Shown here: positions 33,847 to 46,314 of the stretch, piece after piece | Layout of the letters: every line of letters begins with the position of its first letter | Numbering within the stretch: position 1 is the stretch's first letter | Assembly: GCA_035048485.1 (NCBI GenBank) | Contig: CM068585.1 | Span: forward strand, 14,923,501 to 14,987,500 | Source of the DNA: Pteria penguin | Taxonomy: Eukaryota > Mollusca > Bivalvia > Pterioida > Pteriidae | Direction: 5' to 3' | DNA length: 64,000 nucleotides | Notes under the pieces: model-generated | What the model was told of the DNA's origin: nothing | What the model saw: the letters and a program-made list of their open reading frames with translations, nothing else | The model's database searches: none | Made by a program: the position numbers and the translations under genes

Positions 33847-35476
33847 AACAGTGCTTTATTTTTTAAATTTCTCAAATACAAGTTTATTTTTCAAGATAAA
33901 GTGTTTAATTTTTCATTTTTATTTTTGACAAGTATGTTCTTGACATTGAAGCTAACACCGATTATCTAGCTTTTATAGTATAGCCGCTATTTAAATTTAA
34001 AAATTACGTAATTTTTAAAATGTTTTATTTTAAGTCTTAGCATTTCAAAAATGCTACCAAACGATTTAGAATGTCAATTTCACCATAAAAAACTATGTTT
34101 CATGATTTGAAAACCATTTTAATACCATTTTAAAGTGAAAATTTAAAAAAATGTTAAAATCAGGTGATTAAAATAATTTCATTGTCATTCGCTTATTTTT
34201 GGTCGGATGGCCACCAAAATAAATCCCGTACGTGAGAAGGGTTCACTCTTTTAAATTTATTTTTCAAAACTTTCCTATGATTTGCCGTTTTCCTTAGGTT
34301 ATCGGTCAAAGCTATCGAGAGCCGCCGTCGGAAAGCGAGAAATACGCGCCGTAATTAGCGAATTTTTCAATTTCAATTTCTGAATAACGGATTTATCTAC
34401 ACACTTTATATTTTTCCTATAGACTCTCAAAGACGCCGTTGCCCTTTTAAGTAAAAAAAAAGTTTAAAAATGAAAGTTTTCAAAAACATTACATAACAAT
34501 TAGCTAAATCTTAAATTCTCACCTATATAGCTTATTTTTAATGCTACACTATCCAAATTTGAACTATCATAATTTCTAGGTTCATATCTTTACAAAATTC
34601 ATCGGCCGATAATATCTATCTCTTTTAGTTTGGCCGCTATTTCAATTTAAAGTTTTTAAATAATTACGTAATTTGCAAAAACATCTTATTTTTAGTCTTA
34701 TTGTTTCCAGAACATCACCAAACGATTTTCCGTACCGATTTTAGTATGAAACATGTTTCTCGGTATTTGAAAGTGAGCGATTTAAAGGATTTTTAAGAAA
34801 AATACCGTCTTTGCGTAACTTTCATGTTTTTTCTTATTTGTCGTATTAACAAAGTATGAAAAGGAGAGTTTGAGAAAGTGTTTTTAAATCGAAATCTTAA
34901 ACAAAAATCACATTTTTTTGCCCTCTACCCGCTACTGATGAACAAGGCAATAAACAAATCTTGTCCGAGCGTCGGGATTACACAGTAGAGAGGCGCGGTG
35001 AATTTGCCTTGCTTAATAGAGACTTAAAACGTGTATGATAGTCACGGGGAAAGCACAGTAACTCGCGATTAATTGAATCGCGTTTAATTCAATCGAGAGT
35101 TACGGCGCTTTGTCCGTGGAATGTTTAATCGATTGTTATAATGGAGAGCCGTAATATGTATGATTTACTTTAATATGAGTTTCTTTGTCTCCTTAATATA
35201 ATAGTCATATCTGCTATATATATAGCTATCTTGAGCGTTGAAACGCGCAATACATACACTCTCTCCAGCTATAGATAATAGGTTTTTTTTTCAATTTTAA
35301 TTATTAATTAATTTGATTGCTTGAGGGTTTGGGGGGGCTGTATTTTTGTGTGTAAAGTACATGTAACTCATTCTACTGATCTTTTTTCTTTCCTTCTTTC
35401 TTTCTATCTACTTATTTTTCTTTTTCCTTTCGAGATAGGAAGACCCGCCCTGTTGCCTCGGCAACAGGTAAGCTCT
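33847..35476 (+). mobile_element. Repeat E, copy 2 (b-family), with 3' end
   Basis: Paralogous to 5148-6230 and onward. A long palindrome at 35043-35118 (CACGG...CCGTG, containing AGTAACTC and GAGTTAC) matches the one in copy 1. The 3' end shows GGAAGACCC (35438-35446), the right arm of cap hairpin b. The perfect hairpin CCTGTTGCC/GGCAACAGG (35449-35468) and TAAGCTCTAG follow. This is the same end layout as H1. Confidence 0.75.
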
Positions 35477-36239
35477 AGTCTACTGTCTTTTCTTATTATT
35501 ATTATTATTATTATTCTTCATCCGTTTTTTTTTTTTGTGACGGCTCAGAAATCACTCATTATTAAAGATATTACTATTCTGTTTTCAGTGTTCGATTCGA
35601 AATTAAATTTTCAAGATTTGATTTTTTTAATTTTCTAAATTACCGCTTATAAGCGCGCAGCGCCACCTACGACGCCAAAATTTTGAATCGCTATATCTTC
35701 CTTATTATTTGTCCGATTGGAATGAAATTTTCAGCATTCGATTCAGAAAAGGAGATGCAAGATTTTATGTCACTGCGTCAATTTCGTAGCTCTACCCCGA
35801 AAAAGTTGACCTTGACCCGATTGTTTTCATTTCAAAAAAAATATTTCAATCTTAGATTTTAGACAGTAGGATGAAAGATTTTAATGGTCTGATTTGGAAT
35901 ATGAAAAATTTTTGAAATCGGACCATAAATAAAGTCACAATGAGCGTGGGAAAATTCGCTATGACGTCATCAAAGCTAATTAAATATTCATACGTTAATA
36001 TCTCTCTTATCAAATGAGATATCGGCATGAAATTTTATATCTAAACATGTTTCCACATTCTTAATTTACCTCTAGAATGAAAATGGCATGCTGCCAATAT
36101 TTTTGAAATTATTGAAAATTTTCGAATCAAATCTTTGGCAAGGTCTAGCGACTTTATTTGCAGTCGGATTTTGATCGGGTTTCTTCCATTCGATAGAGCG
36201 TTCAAATACCTACCAGTAGAGTGTTCTCAGATTTTCGCT

Positions 36240-37510
36240 AACTCTTACGGTTCTCGAGTTATTTGCGTTTGAACACGACAACCCCCTTTAAAGTGATGTT
36301 TGTGACGTCATCAACACTCATTAATTATTCATGAAATGTTTTCGCCTATAGCTCGCTTATTGAGGAAGATAGAGGTGTGAAATTTGGTAGCATGATAGAG
36401 ATTGAGAATATCTACCGACTGACAAGAGGAATTTGGCATGGAGCCAAATTCCTGAAAATGACGTCATACTTTGTAAATGACGTCATATCTCCCTTATTTT
36501 TCATCGGATCGAGGCGGGGACGGTTGGAATCGATTCTGCGTGAAAAAGTAAAATAGTAAATACCAGCAACAGAATTTCGATATCTCTTACCGTTTTCGAG
36601 ATATTTGCGGTCAAAGTTCAGTGTTTGGCCTTTCCTGAAAATACAATTTAAAACTTCAGGTACCTGTGTCTCGCTTATTGATAAAGCTAGAGGTATGAAA
36701 TTTGGTAGCATAAAAGAGAATGCAAATATCTACCGACTGACAAAAGGGAATTGGCAAGGTGCCAAATTCCTGAAAATGACGTCATACTTTTCTAAATGAC
36801 GTCATAACTCCCTTATTTTTCATCGTATCGAATCGGGGATTGTTGCAATCGATTCTGCGTGAAAAAGTAGTTAAAGGAAAAAGGTCTGGTCTCAGATTTT
36901 CGATATCTCTTACCGTTTTCGAGATATTTGCGGTCAAAGTTCAGTGTTTGGCCTTTCCTGAAAATACAATTTAAAACTTCAGGTACCTGTGTCTCGCTTA
37001 TTGATAAAGCTAGAGGTATGAAATTTGGTAGCATAAAAGAAAATGCAAATATCTACCGACTGACAAAAGGGAATTGGCATGGTACCAAATTCCTGAAAAT
37101 GACGTCATACTTTGTAAATGACGTCATATCTCCCTTATTTTTCATCGGATCGAGGCGGGGACGGTTGGAATCGATTCTGCGTGAAAAAGTAAAATTAGTA
37201 AATACCGCAACAGAATTTCGATATCTCTTACCGTTTTCGAGATATTTGCGGTCAAAGTTCAGTGTTTGGCCTTTCCTGAAAATACAATTTAAAACTTCAG
37301 GTACCTGTGTCTCGCTTATTGATAAAGCTAGAGGTATGAAATTTGGTAGCATAAAAGAGAATGCAAATATCTACCGACTGACAAAAGGGAATTGGCATGG
37401 TACCAAATTCCTGAAAATGACGTCATACTTTGTAAATGACGTCATAACTCCATTAATTTTCATCTTATCGAATCGGGGATTGTTGCAATCGATTCTGCGC
37501 GAAAATTTAT
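36240..37510 (+). repeat. 318-bp tandem repeat with paired ATGACGTCAT palindromes (array 1)
   Basis: Four units, in register at 36458, 36776, about 37099 and 37417. Each unit has a hairpin with GGAATTTGGC/GCCAAATTCC-type arms, immediately followed by two ATGACGTCAT sites about 20 bp apart (for example 36458-36467 and 36477-36486). TTACCGTTTTCGAGATATTT is also repeated. Open frames of up to 196 codons on both strands arise because the unit is 3n long and lacks stops; they are not genes. Confidence 0.9.
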
Positions 37511-38708
37511 ATGCATAACATTGCCATCAAATTTTCGCTAACTCTTACCGTTTTCGAGTTATTTAGGTTTAAACACGACAACCCCCTTTAAAGTGATGCT
37601 TTCAACGTCACATAAAGTTCATTAATGTTTAATGAAATGGTTTCAGCTAAAGCTCGCTTATTAAAGAAGGTAGAGATGTAAAAATTGGTAGCATGATAGG
37701 GAATGAGGGTATCTACCGACTCTTTACTTTGAAATTTCATCTTTCGGCTATTCATTCTCACAGACACATACTCCCGTTTAATGAAAAATTTTTTCGAAAT
37801 ATACGACGTTTTAAGAGAATTACGTAAGATTTAATATTTTTCGATTTTCGCGTATGTAGCTTTTAGTTTTAATGGTAGATCTCTCAAATTTTCACTGTTA
37901 TGTTCTCTAGGTTCATATCTTTAGAACTTTCATCGGCCGATATTATCTATCTCTTTTAGTTTGGCCTCTATTTCAATTTAAAGTTTTTTAAAAATTACGT
38001 AATGTTCAAAACTGTCTTATTTTTAGTCTTTTAGTTTCCAAAACATTACGAAACGATTTTCCGTAACGATTTTACTATGAAACATGTTTCCCGGTATTTG
38101 AAAGTGAGCAATTTAAAGATTTTTTTATAAAAATATCTTACTTGCGTAACTTTCAAGTATTTTTTATTCGTCGTATGAACAAATTATAAAAACAAGAGTT
38201 TGAGAAAGCATTTTGATTTCGATTTCTTAAACAAAAATCAAATTTTGGGCACTCTACTGATGAACAACGCAATAAACATATCTTCAGAAGCGCGGTCAAT
38301 TTGCCTTGCTTAATACCTTGCACGACACCGCTGTGATATAGGACTTCTTCCATGGACAAGGCGCAGTAACTCGCGATTAATTCAATCGCGATTTAAAGTG
38401 CTTTCTATAAAATAGAGTTTGAGAAAGTATTATGCATTCGAATTCTTAAACAAAAAAAAAAACCAAAAAATAAACCCCCCCCCAAAAAAAAAACAAAAAA
38501 AAAAAAAAAAAAAGAAAAAAAAAAGCAAATTTACATTCTACGAGCTACTGCTGAACAAGGCTATAAAGAAATCTTCTCCGAGCGTCGGCATTACACATTA
38601 GAGAAGCGCGGTGAATTTGCCTTGCTTAATACCTCGCACTGCGCCGCTGTTATACAGGACTTCAAACGTGTGTGAATTAATCGCCAGTTACAGTGCTTTA
38701 CCTGTGGA

Positions 38709-39273
38709 ATACGAGACATTGTCAAGTCTTTCTTTTGTATATTGGGGAAAGCGGCATTACTAAAGGCCATCGCGAGGAGAATTGTTTATTCCAGCAGAGT
38801 GGCGATTCAAGGTCAAACATCTGTACACGCGAAATAACTTGCGTAAGTTCATCGCGAGGAGAATTGTTTATTCCAGCAGAGAAGCGATTCAAGGTCAAAC
38901 ATCTGTACACGCGAAATACCTTGCGTAAGTTAATAAATAAACAACATAAAGCGGGCAGTAAGGACTGAAGATGTAGGTTACACGTGCAGATTGTACTAAG
39001 TGTGATTGTCCTACATGTTTCTTGTTTCAAATATATGGTCAAGAGTAGTCGATATTGTGCGATGTAGGCTTCAGTATAATGTGTATAATGTAAGTCGCCG
39101 TTACCTACAATTTCTGCAAGTAGATTGCGCAATGTGGATACCATCACTAAAGATCAGATATCTGGATCGTGAAAAAGAATTTTGTATTAGAGTAGGAGAT
39201 CTCAGCTTCGCTGCTTCGACTTTAACTTGTGAAACCTACTCGTTGCTTTAGCAACGAGCTCGTTTCTAGTTAT
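38709..39273 (+). repeat. Terminal module, copy 1 of a near-identical 565-bp pair
   Basis: Differs from 44573-45137 at very few positions. A 141-codon minus-strand frame runs through both copies with one residue changed (38722-39147 and 44586-45011). With so recent a duplication this does not show selection, and the frame contains a peptide repeated because the DNA is repeated. Confidence 0.85.
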
Positions 39274-40984
39274 TATTATTATTCTTCATCCGTTTTTTTT
39301 TATGTGACAGCTCAGAAATCACTCATTATTAAAGATATTACTATTCTGTTTTCAGTGTTCGATTCGAAATTAAATTTTCAAGATTTGATTTTTTTAATTT
39401 TCTAAATTACCGCTTATAAGCGCGCAGCGCCACCTACGACGCCAAAATTTTGAATCGCTATATCTTCCTTATTATTTGTCCGATTGGAATGAAATTTTCA
39501 GCATTCGATTCAGAAAAGGAGATGCAAGATTTTATGTCACTGCCTCAATTTCGTAGCTCTACCCCGAAAAAGTTGACCTTGACCCGATTGTTTTCATTTC
39601 AAAAAAAATATTTCAATCTTAGATTTTAGACAGTAGGATGAAAGATTTTAATGGTCTGATTTGGAATATGAAAAATTTTTGAAATCGGACCATAAATAAA
39701 GTCACAATGAGCGTGGGAAAATTCGCTATGACGTCATCAAAGCTAATTAAATATTCATACGTTAATATCTCTCTTATTAAATGAGATATCGGCATGAAAT
39801 TTTATATCTAAACATGTTTCCACATTCTTAATCTACCTCTAGAATGAAAATGGCATGCTGCCAATATTTTTGAAATTATTGAAAACGACAACGTTTGAAC
39901 ACGACAACCCCCTTTAAAGTGATGTTTGTGACGTCATCAACACTCATTAATTATTCATGAAATGTTTTCGCCTATAGCTAACTTATTGAGGAAGATAGAG
40001 GTGTGAAATTTGGTAGCATGATAGAGATTGAGAATATCTACCGACTGACAAGAGGAATTTGGCATGGAGCCAAATTCCTGAAAATGACGTCATACTTTGT
40101 AAATGACGTCATATCTCCCTTATTTTTCATCGGATCGAGGCGGGGACGGTTGGAATCGATTCTGCGTGAAAAAGTAAAATGGTAAATAGCATTAACAGAA
40201 TTTCGATATCTCTTACCGTTTTCGAGATATTTGCGGTCAAAGTTCACGGTTTCACCATTCCTGAAAACACACTTTTCAAATTCAGGAAGCTGTGTTTCGC
40301 GTATTGAGGAAGTTAGAGGTGTGAAATTTGGTAGCATGATAGAAAATGAGAATATCTACCGACTTACAAGAGGAATTTGGCATGGAGCCAAATTCCTGAA
40401 AATGACGTCATACTTTGTAAATGACGTCATATCTCCCTTATTTATCATCGGATCGAATCGGGGATGGTTGGAATCGATTCTGCGTGAAAATTTAACATCA
40501 ACGTTGTACCAACAGAATTTCGATATCTCTTACCGTTTTCGAGATATTTGCCGTCGAAATTCATGGTTTCACCATTCCTGAAAATACACTTTTCAACTTC
40601 AGGAAGCTGTGTTTCGCTTATTTATAAAGCTAGTGGTGTGAAATTTGGTAGCATGATACAGAATAAAAATATTTACCGACTGACAAGTGGGATTTGGCAT
40701 GGTGCGAAATTCCTGAACATGACGTAATACTATTTAAATGACGTCATAGCTCCCTTACTTTTCATCCGATCGAATTGGGAATGGTTGGAATCGATTCTTC
40801 GTGAAAAATAAAATGTATATATTCACCTAAAGTTTTTTTTTCCATATCCCTTACCGTTTTTAAGATATTTGCGGTCAGATTTAACTTTTTCACAGTCCTT
40901 TCCGCATACCTTGGAGCCCCACAAAGGGATGTGGTCCCAAAATATTTCTTCCTCTTATTCCCCGGAGAAAAATCTTTCATTATT
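39274..40984 (+). mobile_element. a-family element, copy 2 (3' truncated), head-to-tail after copy 1
   Basis: Follows directly on the 3' end of copy 1 with TTA repeats and TTCTTCATCCG. It is about 97-99 percent identical by eye to 35505-36120 over its first 600 bases. A deletion around 39886 then joins it to its own 318-bp units. After about 40850 it diverges and ends near 40980 with a weak CCACA/TGTGG hairpin. Confidence 0.75.
39900..40850 (+). repeat. 318-bp tandem repeat with paired ATGACGTCAT palindromes (array 2)
   Basis: Three units, in register at 40084, 40402 and about 40719. The third unit has one decayed palindrome (ATGACGTAAT) and one intact (40738-40747). Same hairpin plus two-site arrangement as array 1. 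Confidence 0.9.
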
Positions 40985-43900
40985 ATTATTATTATTCTTC
41001 ATCCGTTTTTAGCTCACCTGAGCCAAAGGCTCAAGTGAGCTATTGTGATCAATCACCGTCCGTCGTCCGTCGTCCGTCCGTCGTCTGTCGTCCGTCGTCC
41101 GTCGTCCGTCGTTAACTTTTCACATTTTCGACTTCTTCTCCAGAACCACTGAACAGAATTTGATGAAACTTGATAAGCATGTAGTACTCATGGTCCCCTA
41201 CAAGTGTTGTTGTTTTTCGTCCGGATTCATCAACAGGTGGCGCCACCACAGGCAAAAGTAGGTCAAAGAGGGTACCCTCCTTTGACAAACTTCTTCTTCA
41301 GACCGGGGGCATACAGAGACAAACCGAATGCATAGGAATGATCTAGAGGGATGTGTGAAGAAGTGTTGTTATTTTTGGTTCCGTTCCGAAATCAAATTTT
41401 TGACGTTTTTTGGACGTTTTTTTGTACTTGGTAGTTTTAATGCAGAAAAGAGGTATTTTTTTCTTTTAGTAAACATTGATGCATTAATTTGGTTTAATTT
41501 GATCATTTTGATGGTAAGAAATACTACTGCGAAGAAAATTTTTCAATATTTTATGTTTTGGATTTTTTATGAATTTTTTAAGACTTTCAAGAAAAAGGGG
41601 GGTGGGATAATTGGTGTAAACATTTCACAGTTTGAACTTTTTCTTCGGAACCACTTGCTGGAATTCAATGAAACTGGGCATGCATCAAATACTCAAGGTT
41701 CTCGACAAATGTGGTCATTTTTGTCAGGATCCATGAACAGGTGGCACCACCACAGACAAAAGTAGGTCACAGAGGGTACCCTCCTTTGACAAACTTCTTA
41801 TTGAGATCAGGTGCATACAGCGACAAACCGACTGCATAGGAATGATTTAGAGGCATATGGGAAGAAGTGTTGATATTTTTGGTTCCATTCCGAAATCAAA
41901 TTTTTGACGTTTTTTTCATTTTTATTTTGGACTTTGTTATTTTAATGCATTAAAGAGTTATTATTTTCTTTTAGTAAACATTGATGCATTCATTTGGTTT
42001 CATTTAATCATTTCTATGGTAAGGAATGCTGGTGCGAAGGAATTTTTTCAATATTTCGATTTTTGAATTTTTTATGAATTTTTTAAGACTTCCATGAAAA
42101 GGGGGGGGGGGGGGGGGGGGGACAATTTTTCATATCTTCAACTTGATCTACAGAACAACTTGAAGGATTGTGATAAAACTGGGTAGGATGCAAATACTCA
42201 TAGTCCTTTTCAAAGGTTTTGTTTTTTGTGCGGATCATCCAAATTGGTTAACAGATAATGCCACCATGTCTAAAAGTAGGTCTCACAATGGTACATATAC
42301 CACTTGGTAATTGAAATGTGGAGAGTAGCGGTTCAAATCCAGCTGTGGTCAAAAAAAATTTTTTTTTTTTTTTTACACATCTAAATAAGTTTTTAGATGT
42401 TTCTCAACACTCAACATATGAAATTAGGAATTTTACGTTTAAGACTTCCAAAAAAAAAAAGGGGGGGGGGGGGGGGTGTTTTGGCCATTTTTCACATTTT
42501 CAACTTTTTCTACAAAACTGTTTGAGGGATTTTAATAAATCTTGGTAGAAATAAGTCACTTATGATCCTCTTCAAATTCTGTTGTTTTCGTCCAGACCTC
42601 TTTACAGGTGGCGCCACCATAGTCAAGAGTAGGTCACAAAAGAGTTCCCTCATTTAACAATATTCTTTTTCATACGGGCTGTATACAGAGACAAACAGAA
42701 TGCATAGAAATGATCTAGAGGGATGAGTGAAGATGTATTGTCATTTTGGTTCTCTTCCAAAATGAAATTTTAGAATTTTTTTCGACATTTCTTTGGACTT
42801 GGTGATTCAATGCAGAAAAAAGTGTCATATTTCCTAGTTAATTGATAATGATGATTTCTTATGGACTATTGTGATCATAATTATGGTAAGGATTGTTACT
42901 TTGAAAGAATTTTGTCAATATCTCAATTTTTGGATTTTCTGTGAATTTTTTAAGACTTCCAAATGAGGGTGTATAGGAACAATTTAATCACATTTTTCAC
43001 TTCTGCTGTTATACCACATGAAAGATTTTAATGAAACATGGAATACATGAAGTACTAAAAGTCCTCTATCAATTTGGTAAATTTCATCCAAATTGGTTAA
43101 CAGATAATGCCACCATGTCTAAAAAGCAGTTCTCACAATAGTACATATACCACTTGGTAATTGAAATATGGAGAGTAGCGGTTCAAATCCAGCTTTGGTC
43201 AAAATTTTTTTTTCATTTCTTTACACATCTAAATAAGTTTTTAGATGTTTCTCAACACTCAACATATGAAATTAGGCAATTTTAAGTTAGATCTGGACAA
43301 TATTTGAAACAATTGTTGTTCATGACCCAGACTTGAAATCAGTCAACAAAAGGCCCCACCTAAAGAAAATGACTAACTTGTTGCCCTGAATGACTTCTTG
43401 CAGAGACAAAGGAAATGCTTAATATCAAAATCACCTGAATGGATGTGCAAAAAAGTGTTGTTTTTTATTCTAGCCTGAAATAAAATTTGACATATTTTCA
43501 ACATCTGTGTTGACTTAGTCACATTAATGCAAAAATAAATGAATTCTCCTTCATGCATGACTGATAATCTAGGTACTCAGGTGAGCGATATAGGCCCACT
43601 TGGGCCTCTTGTTTTTTTATGTGACGGCTCAGAAATCACTCATTATTAAAGATATTACTATTCTGTTTTCAGTGTTCGATTCGAAATTAAATTTTCAAAA
43701 TTTGAATTTCGTAATTTTCTAAATTACCGCTTATAAGCGCGCAGCGCCACCTACGACGCCAAAATTTTGAATCGCTATATCTTCCTTATTATTTGTCCGA
43801 TTGGAATGAAATTTTCACAGTTCGATTGAGAAAACGATTTACAAGATTTTATGTCCCTGCGTCGATTTCGTACCTCTACACCCGAAATAGCTGACCTTGA

Positions 43901-45137
43901 CCTTGACCTTGTCAGTTTCCTAAAATATTTCAAATTGAAAATTCCAGAATGTAGACGCCGAGATTTCATCGTCCTGATCTCAAATGTGAAAGAATTTTTA
44001 AGATTGGACCATAAATAAAGTCAAAATGAGCGTTTGAAAATTCGCTATGACGTCATCAAATCTAATTAAATATTCATACGTTAATATCTCTCTTACTAAA
44101 TGAGATATCGATATGAAAATCAGTGTTTAAACTTGTTTCCTCATTCTTAATCTATCTTTAGAAGGATATTGGCATCATGCCAATATTTTTGAAATTATTG
44201 GAATTTTTCGAATCAATAGTTTGGCGAGGTGCGGCGCCTTTATTTGTGGTCGGATTTTGATCGGGATTTTTCCATTCGCTAGAGCGTTCAAATACCTAAC
44301 AGTAATGTGCTCTCAGATTTTCGCTAGCTCTTATTGTTTTCGAGTTATTGACGTTTGAACACGACAACCCCCCTTTAAAGCGATGTTTGTCTCGTGACTT
44401 AAGCTCATTAATTATTCATGAAATGGTTTCCCCTATAGCTCGCTTATTGAGGAAGCTAAAGGTGTGAAATTTTGTAGCATGATAGGGAATAAGAATATCT
44501 ACCAACTGACAAAAGGAATTTGGCAAGGTGCCAAATTCCTGAAAATGACGTCATACTTTTCTAAATGACGTCATACGAGACATTGTCAAGTCTTTCTTTT
44601 GTATATTGGTGAAAGCGGCATTACTAAAGGCCATCGCGAGGAGAATTGTTTATTCCAGCAGAGTGGCGATTCAAGGTCAAACATCTGTACACGCGAAATA
44701 ACTTGCGTAAGTTCATCGCGAGGAGAATTGTTTATTCCAGCAGAGAGGCGATTCAAGGTCAAACATCTGTACACGCGAAATACCTTGCGTAAGTTAATAA
44801 ATAAACAACATAAAGCGGGCAGTAAGGACTGAAGATGTAGGTTACACGTGCAGATTGTACTAAGTGTGATTGTCCTACATGTTTCTTGTTTCAAATATAT
44901 GGTCAAGAGTAGTCGATATTGTGCGATGTAGGCTTCAGTATAATGTGTATAATGTAAGTCGCCGTTACCTACAATTTCTGCAAGTAGATTGCGCAATGTG
45001 GATACCATCACTAAAGATCAGATATCTGGATCGTGAAAAAGAATTTTGTATTAGAGTAGGAGATCTCAGCTTCGCTGCTTCGACTTTAACTTGTGAAACC
45101 TACTCGTTGCTTTAGCAACGAGCTCGTTTCTAGTTAT
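40985..45137 (+). mobile_element. a-family element, copy 3, interrupted by H1 copy C
   Basis: Begins 40981-41005 with TTA repeats and TTCTTCATCCG. It is interrupted by H1 and resumes at about 43612 with TTTTTTATGTGACGGCTC. It has one 318-bp unit, with palindromes at 44545-44554 and 44565-44574. It then joins abruptly at 44573 to the terminal module, skipping the E-like part present in copy 1. It ends with the a arm (45089-45101), hairpin c (45103-45122) and CGTTTCTAGT at 45137. Confidence 0.75.
41006..43612 (+). mobile_element. H1 element, copy C, inserted in a T run
   Basis: The cap hairpin AGCTCACCTGAGCC with its partner arm lies at 41011-41041, followed by many GTCCGTC repeats. The 3' end is CAGGTGAGCG, hairpin AGGCCCACTTGGGCCT and CTTGTTTT (about 43577-43612). 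The unoccupied site is visible at 35515-35545 and 39286-39310, where TTCATCCG, a T run and GTGAC are continuous. Internally a block of about 190 bp (42235-42432) is repeated at 43084-43277, each with GGTTCAAATCC. Poly-G runs lie at 42102-42121 and 42463-42477. Confidence 0.88.
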
Positions 45138-46314
45138 AATAATTTTTCTCTGACATGACTTCACTCTCCTCTCAAATATAATTTCTTTCACCTTAAGCAT
45201 ATATTATGATTTATGGTCTAAACGATATTATTTATATGTTATATGTATTTTTATAAAAGGTCAGCAAATTCAATTATCAGTACTTATTTTATCAGGAGCG
45301 AGCTTAATATAAGTTCTCCTTGTTGCTCAGTCCTGAATCTTTCTGTATGTACTATATAATCTGAAATAATTTCATCTGAATAAATATTGTGTAAACCAGC
45401 ATCATCAAAGTTTGATACAGACATTGCCATGATGACGATGAAAACGACGGCGACAATGAAGATGATGATGATGATGATAATGACAACGACGACGATTATA
45501 ATGATGATGAGGATGAGGTGGAAGACGAGGAGGATGAGGAGGACGACGACAACGATACAACGATTTTCGGCCACATCTTTACGTTTAATATCATATAATA
45601 ATGAAAACCGACACATGTAGAGACTAACATTGATACATTTCATAGTACATCATCCCACTTGACAAGAGTGACATATTTTAGGTAAGGAAACCTCAACCAG
45701 GAGATCACATTCACGTCACAAACCTATGTACGTAACCCCACTTCCTGTTGTAAACTGAATCATAGAAACAAAACGGGTACTTTGGCGGGAAATCATTACT
45801 CTAGATGTTTACTACATATTTTACGGTTTATTTGGAGTACATAAACTTCCGTAGGATTATACACTTGGTGTACTCTATCGTAATGTGGGGTGAATGGGTG
45901 TAGTAACCTATAATACAGGAGTCTAGAGTCTCATTTGTGGATGCAGAGAAATGGCCCGAGGTCAACATTACCTCATGTTGGAGAATACTGGATGAATACC
46001 CTTTCACAGGTTTTCATTTGCGTGGATTTTTTCGTTTAACATCGAGAAAGTGCTACAACGTTCAGCATTTAGTCTTTTATCAATGTGTATTTTTAATTTT
46101 CTTTTGAGTGGTGATACCACTTTTTGTGTTACTTGCTGTGATATAGTGACGTGAAATGTATGTTACTGATAGAGTACTCAATAGGCAACGACTATGATAT
46201 CAAGGAAATATAGAACATAGTGATTATGAGATTTGTACAACGTATTTATAAAAATTACTAATTAACAAAGTGTTTGTGGTAGCCAGACGGGAGAAGCTTG
46301 CTCCTCTGGAACAT
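45138..46314. other. Single-copy-looking sequence with a purine triplet tract
   Basis: A GATGAC/GAGGAC-rich tract lies at about 45432-45560 and produces long low-complexity frames on both strands. Nothing else was recognised. Confidence 0.45.

Larger units (their letters stand above)
35477..39273 (+). mobile_element. a-family element, copy 1 (D body + CRE satellite + E-like part + terminal module)
   Basis: Starts with TTA repeats and TTCTTCATCCG and continues through the block starting GTGACGGCTCAGAAATCACT. The 318-bp satellite (about 36240-37510) and an E-like part (37740-38700) come next. The terminal module (38709-39273) contains two near-identical 82-bp units at 38768-38932. It ends with ACTTGTGAAACCT (39225-39237, the right arm of cap hairpin a), the perfect hairpin CTCGTTGCT/AGCAACGAG (39239-39258) and CGTTTCTAGT. 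There is no credible ORF. An A-rich tract lies at 38450-38524. Confidence 0.75.

Noticed and set aside
36928..37518. 196-codon plus-strand frame and matching minus-strand frames in the 318-bp repeats
   Set aside because: The unit length is a multiple of three and stop-poor, so both strands stay open. The peptide repeats with the DNA, and no protein motif is present.
38722..39147. 141-codon minus-strand frame conserved in two copies (also 44586-45011)
   Set aside because: The DNA itself is nearly identical between copies, so conservation carries no coding signal; the peptide contains an internal repeat caused by duplicated DNA.
45284..45643. 119-codon Ile/Val-rich minus-strand membrane protein
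   Set aside because: Derived from the GATGAC-type triplet tract; low complexity.
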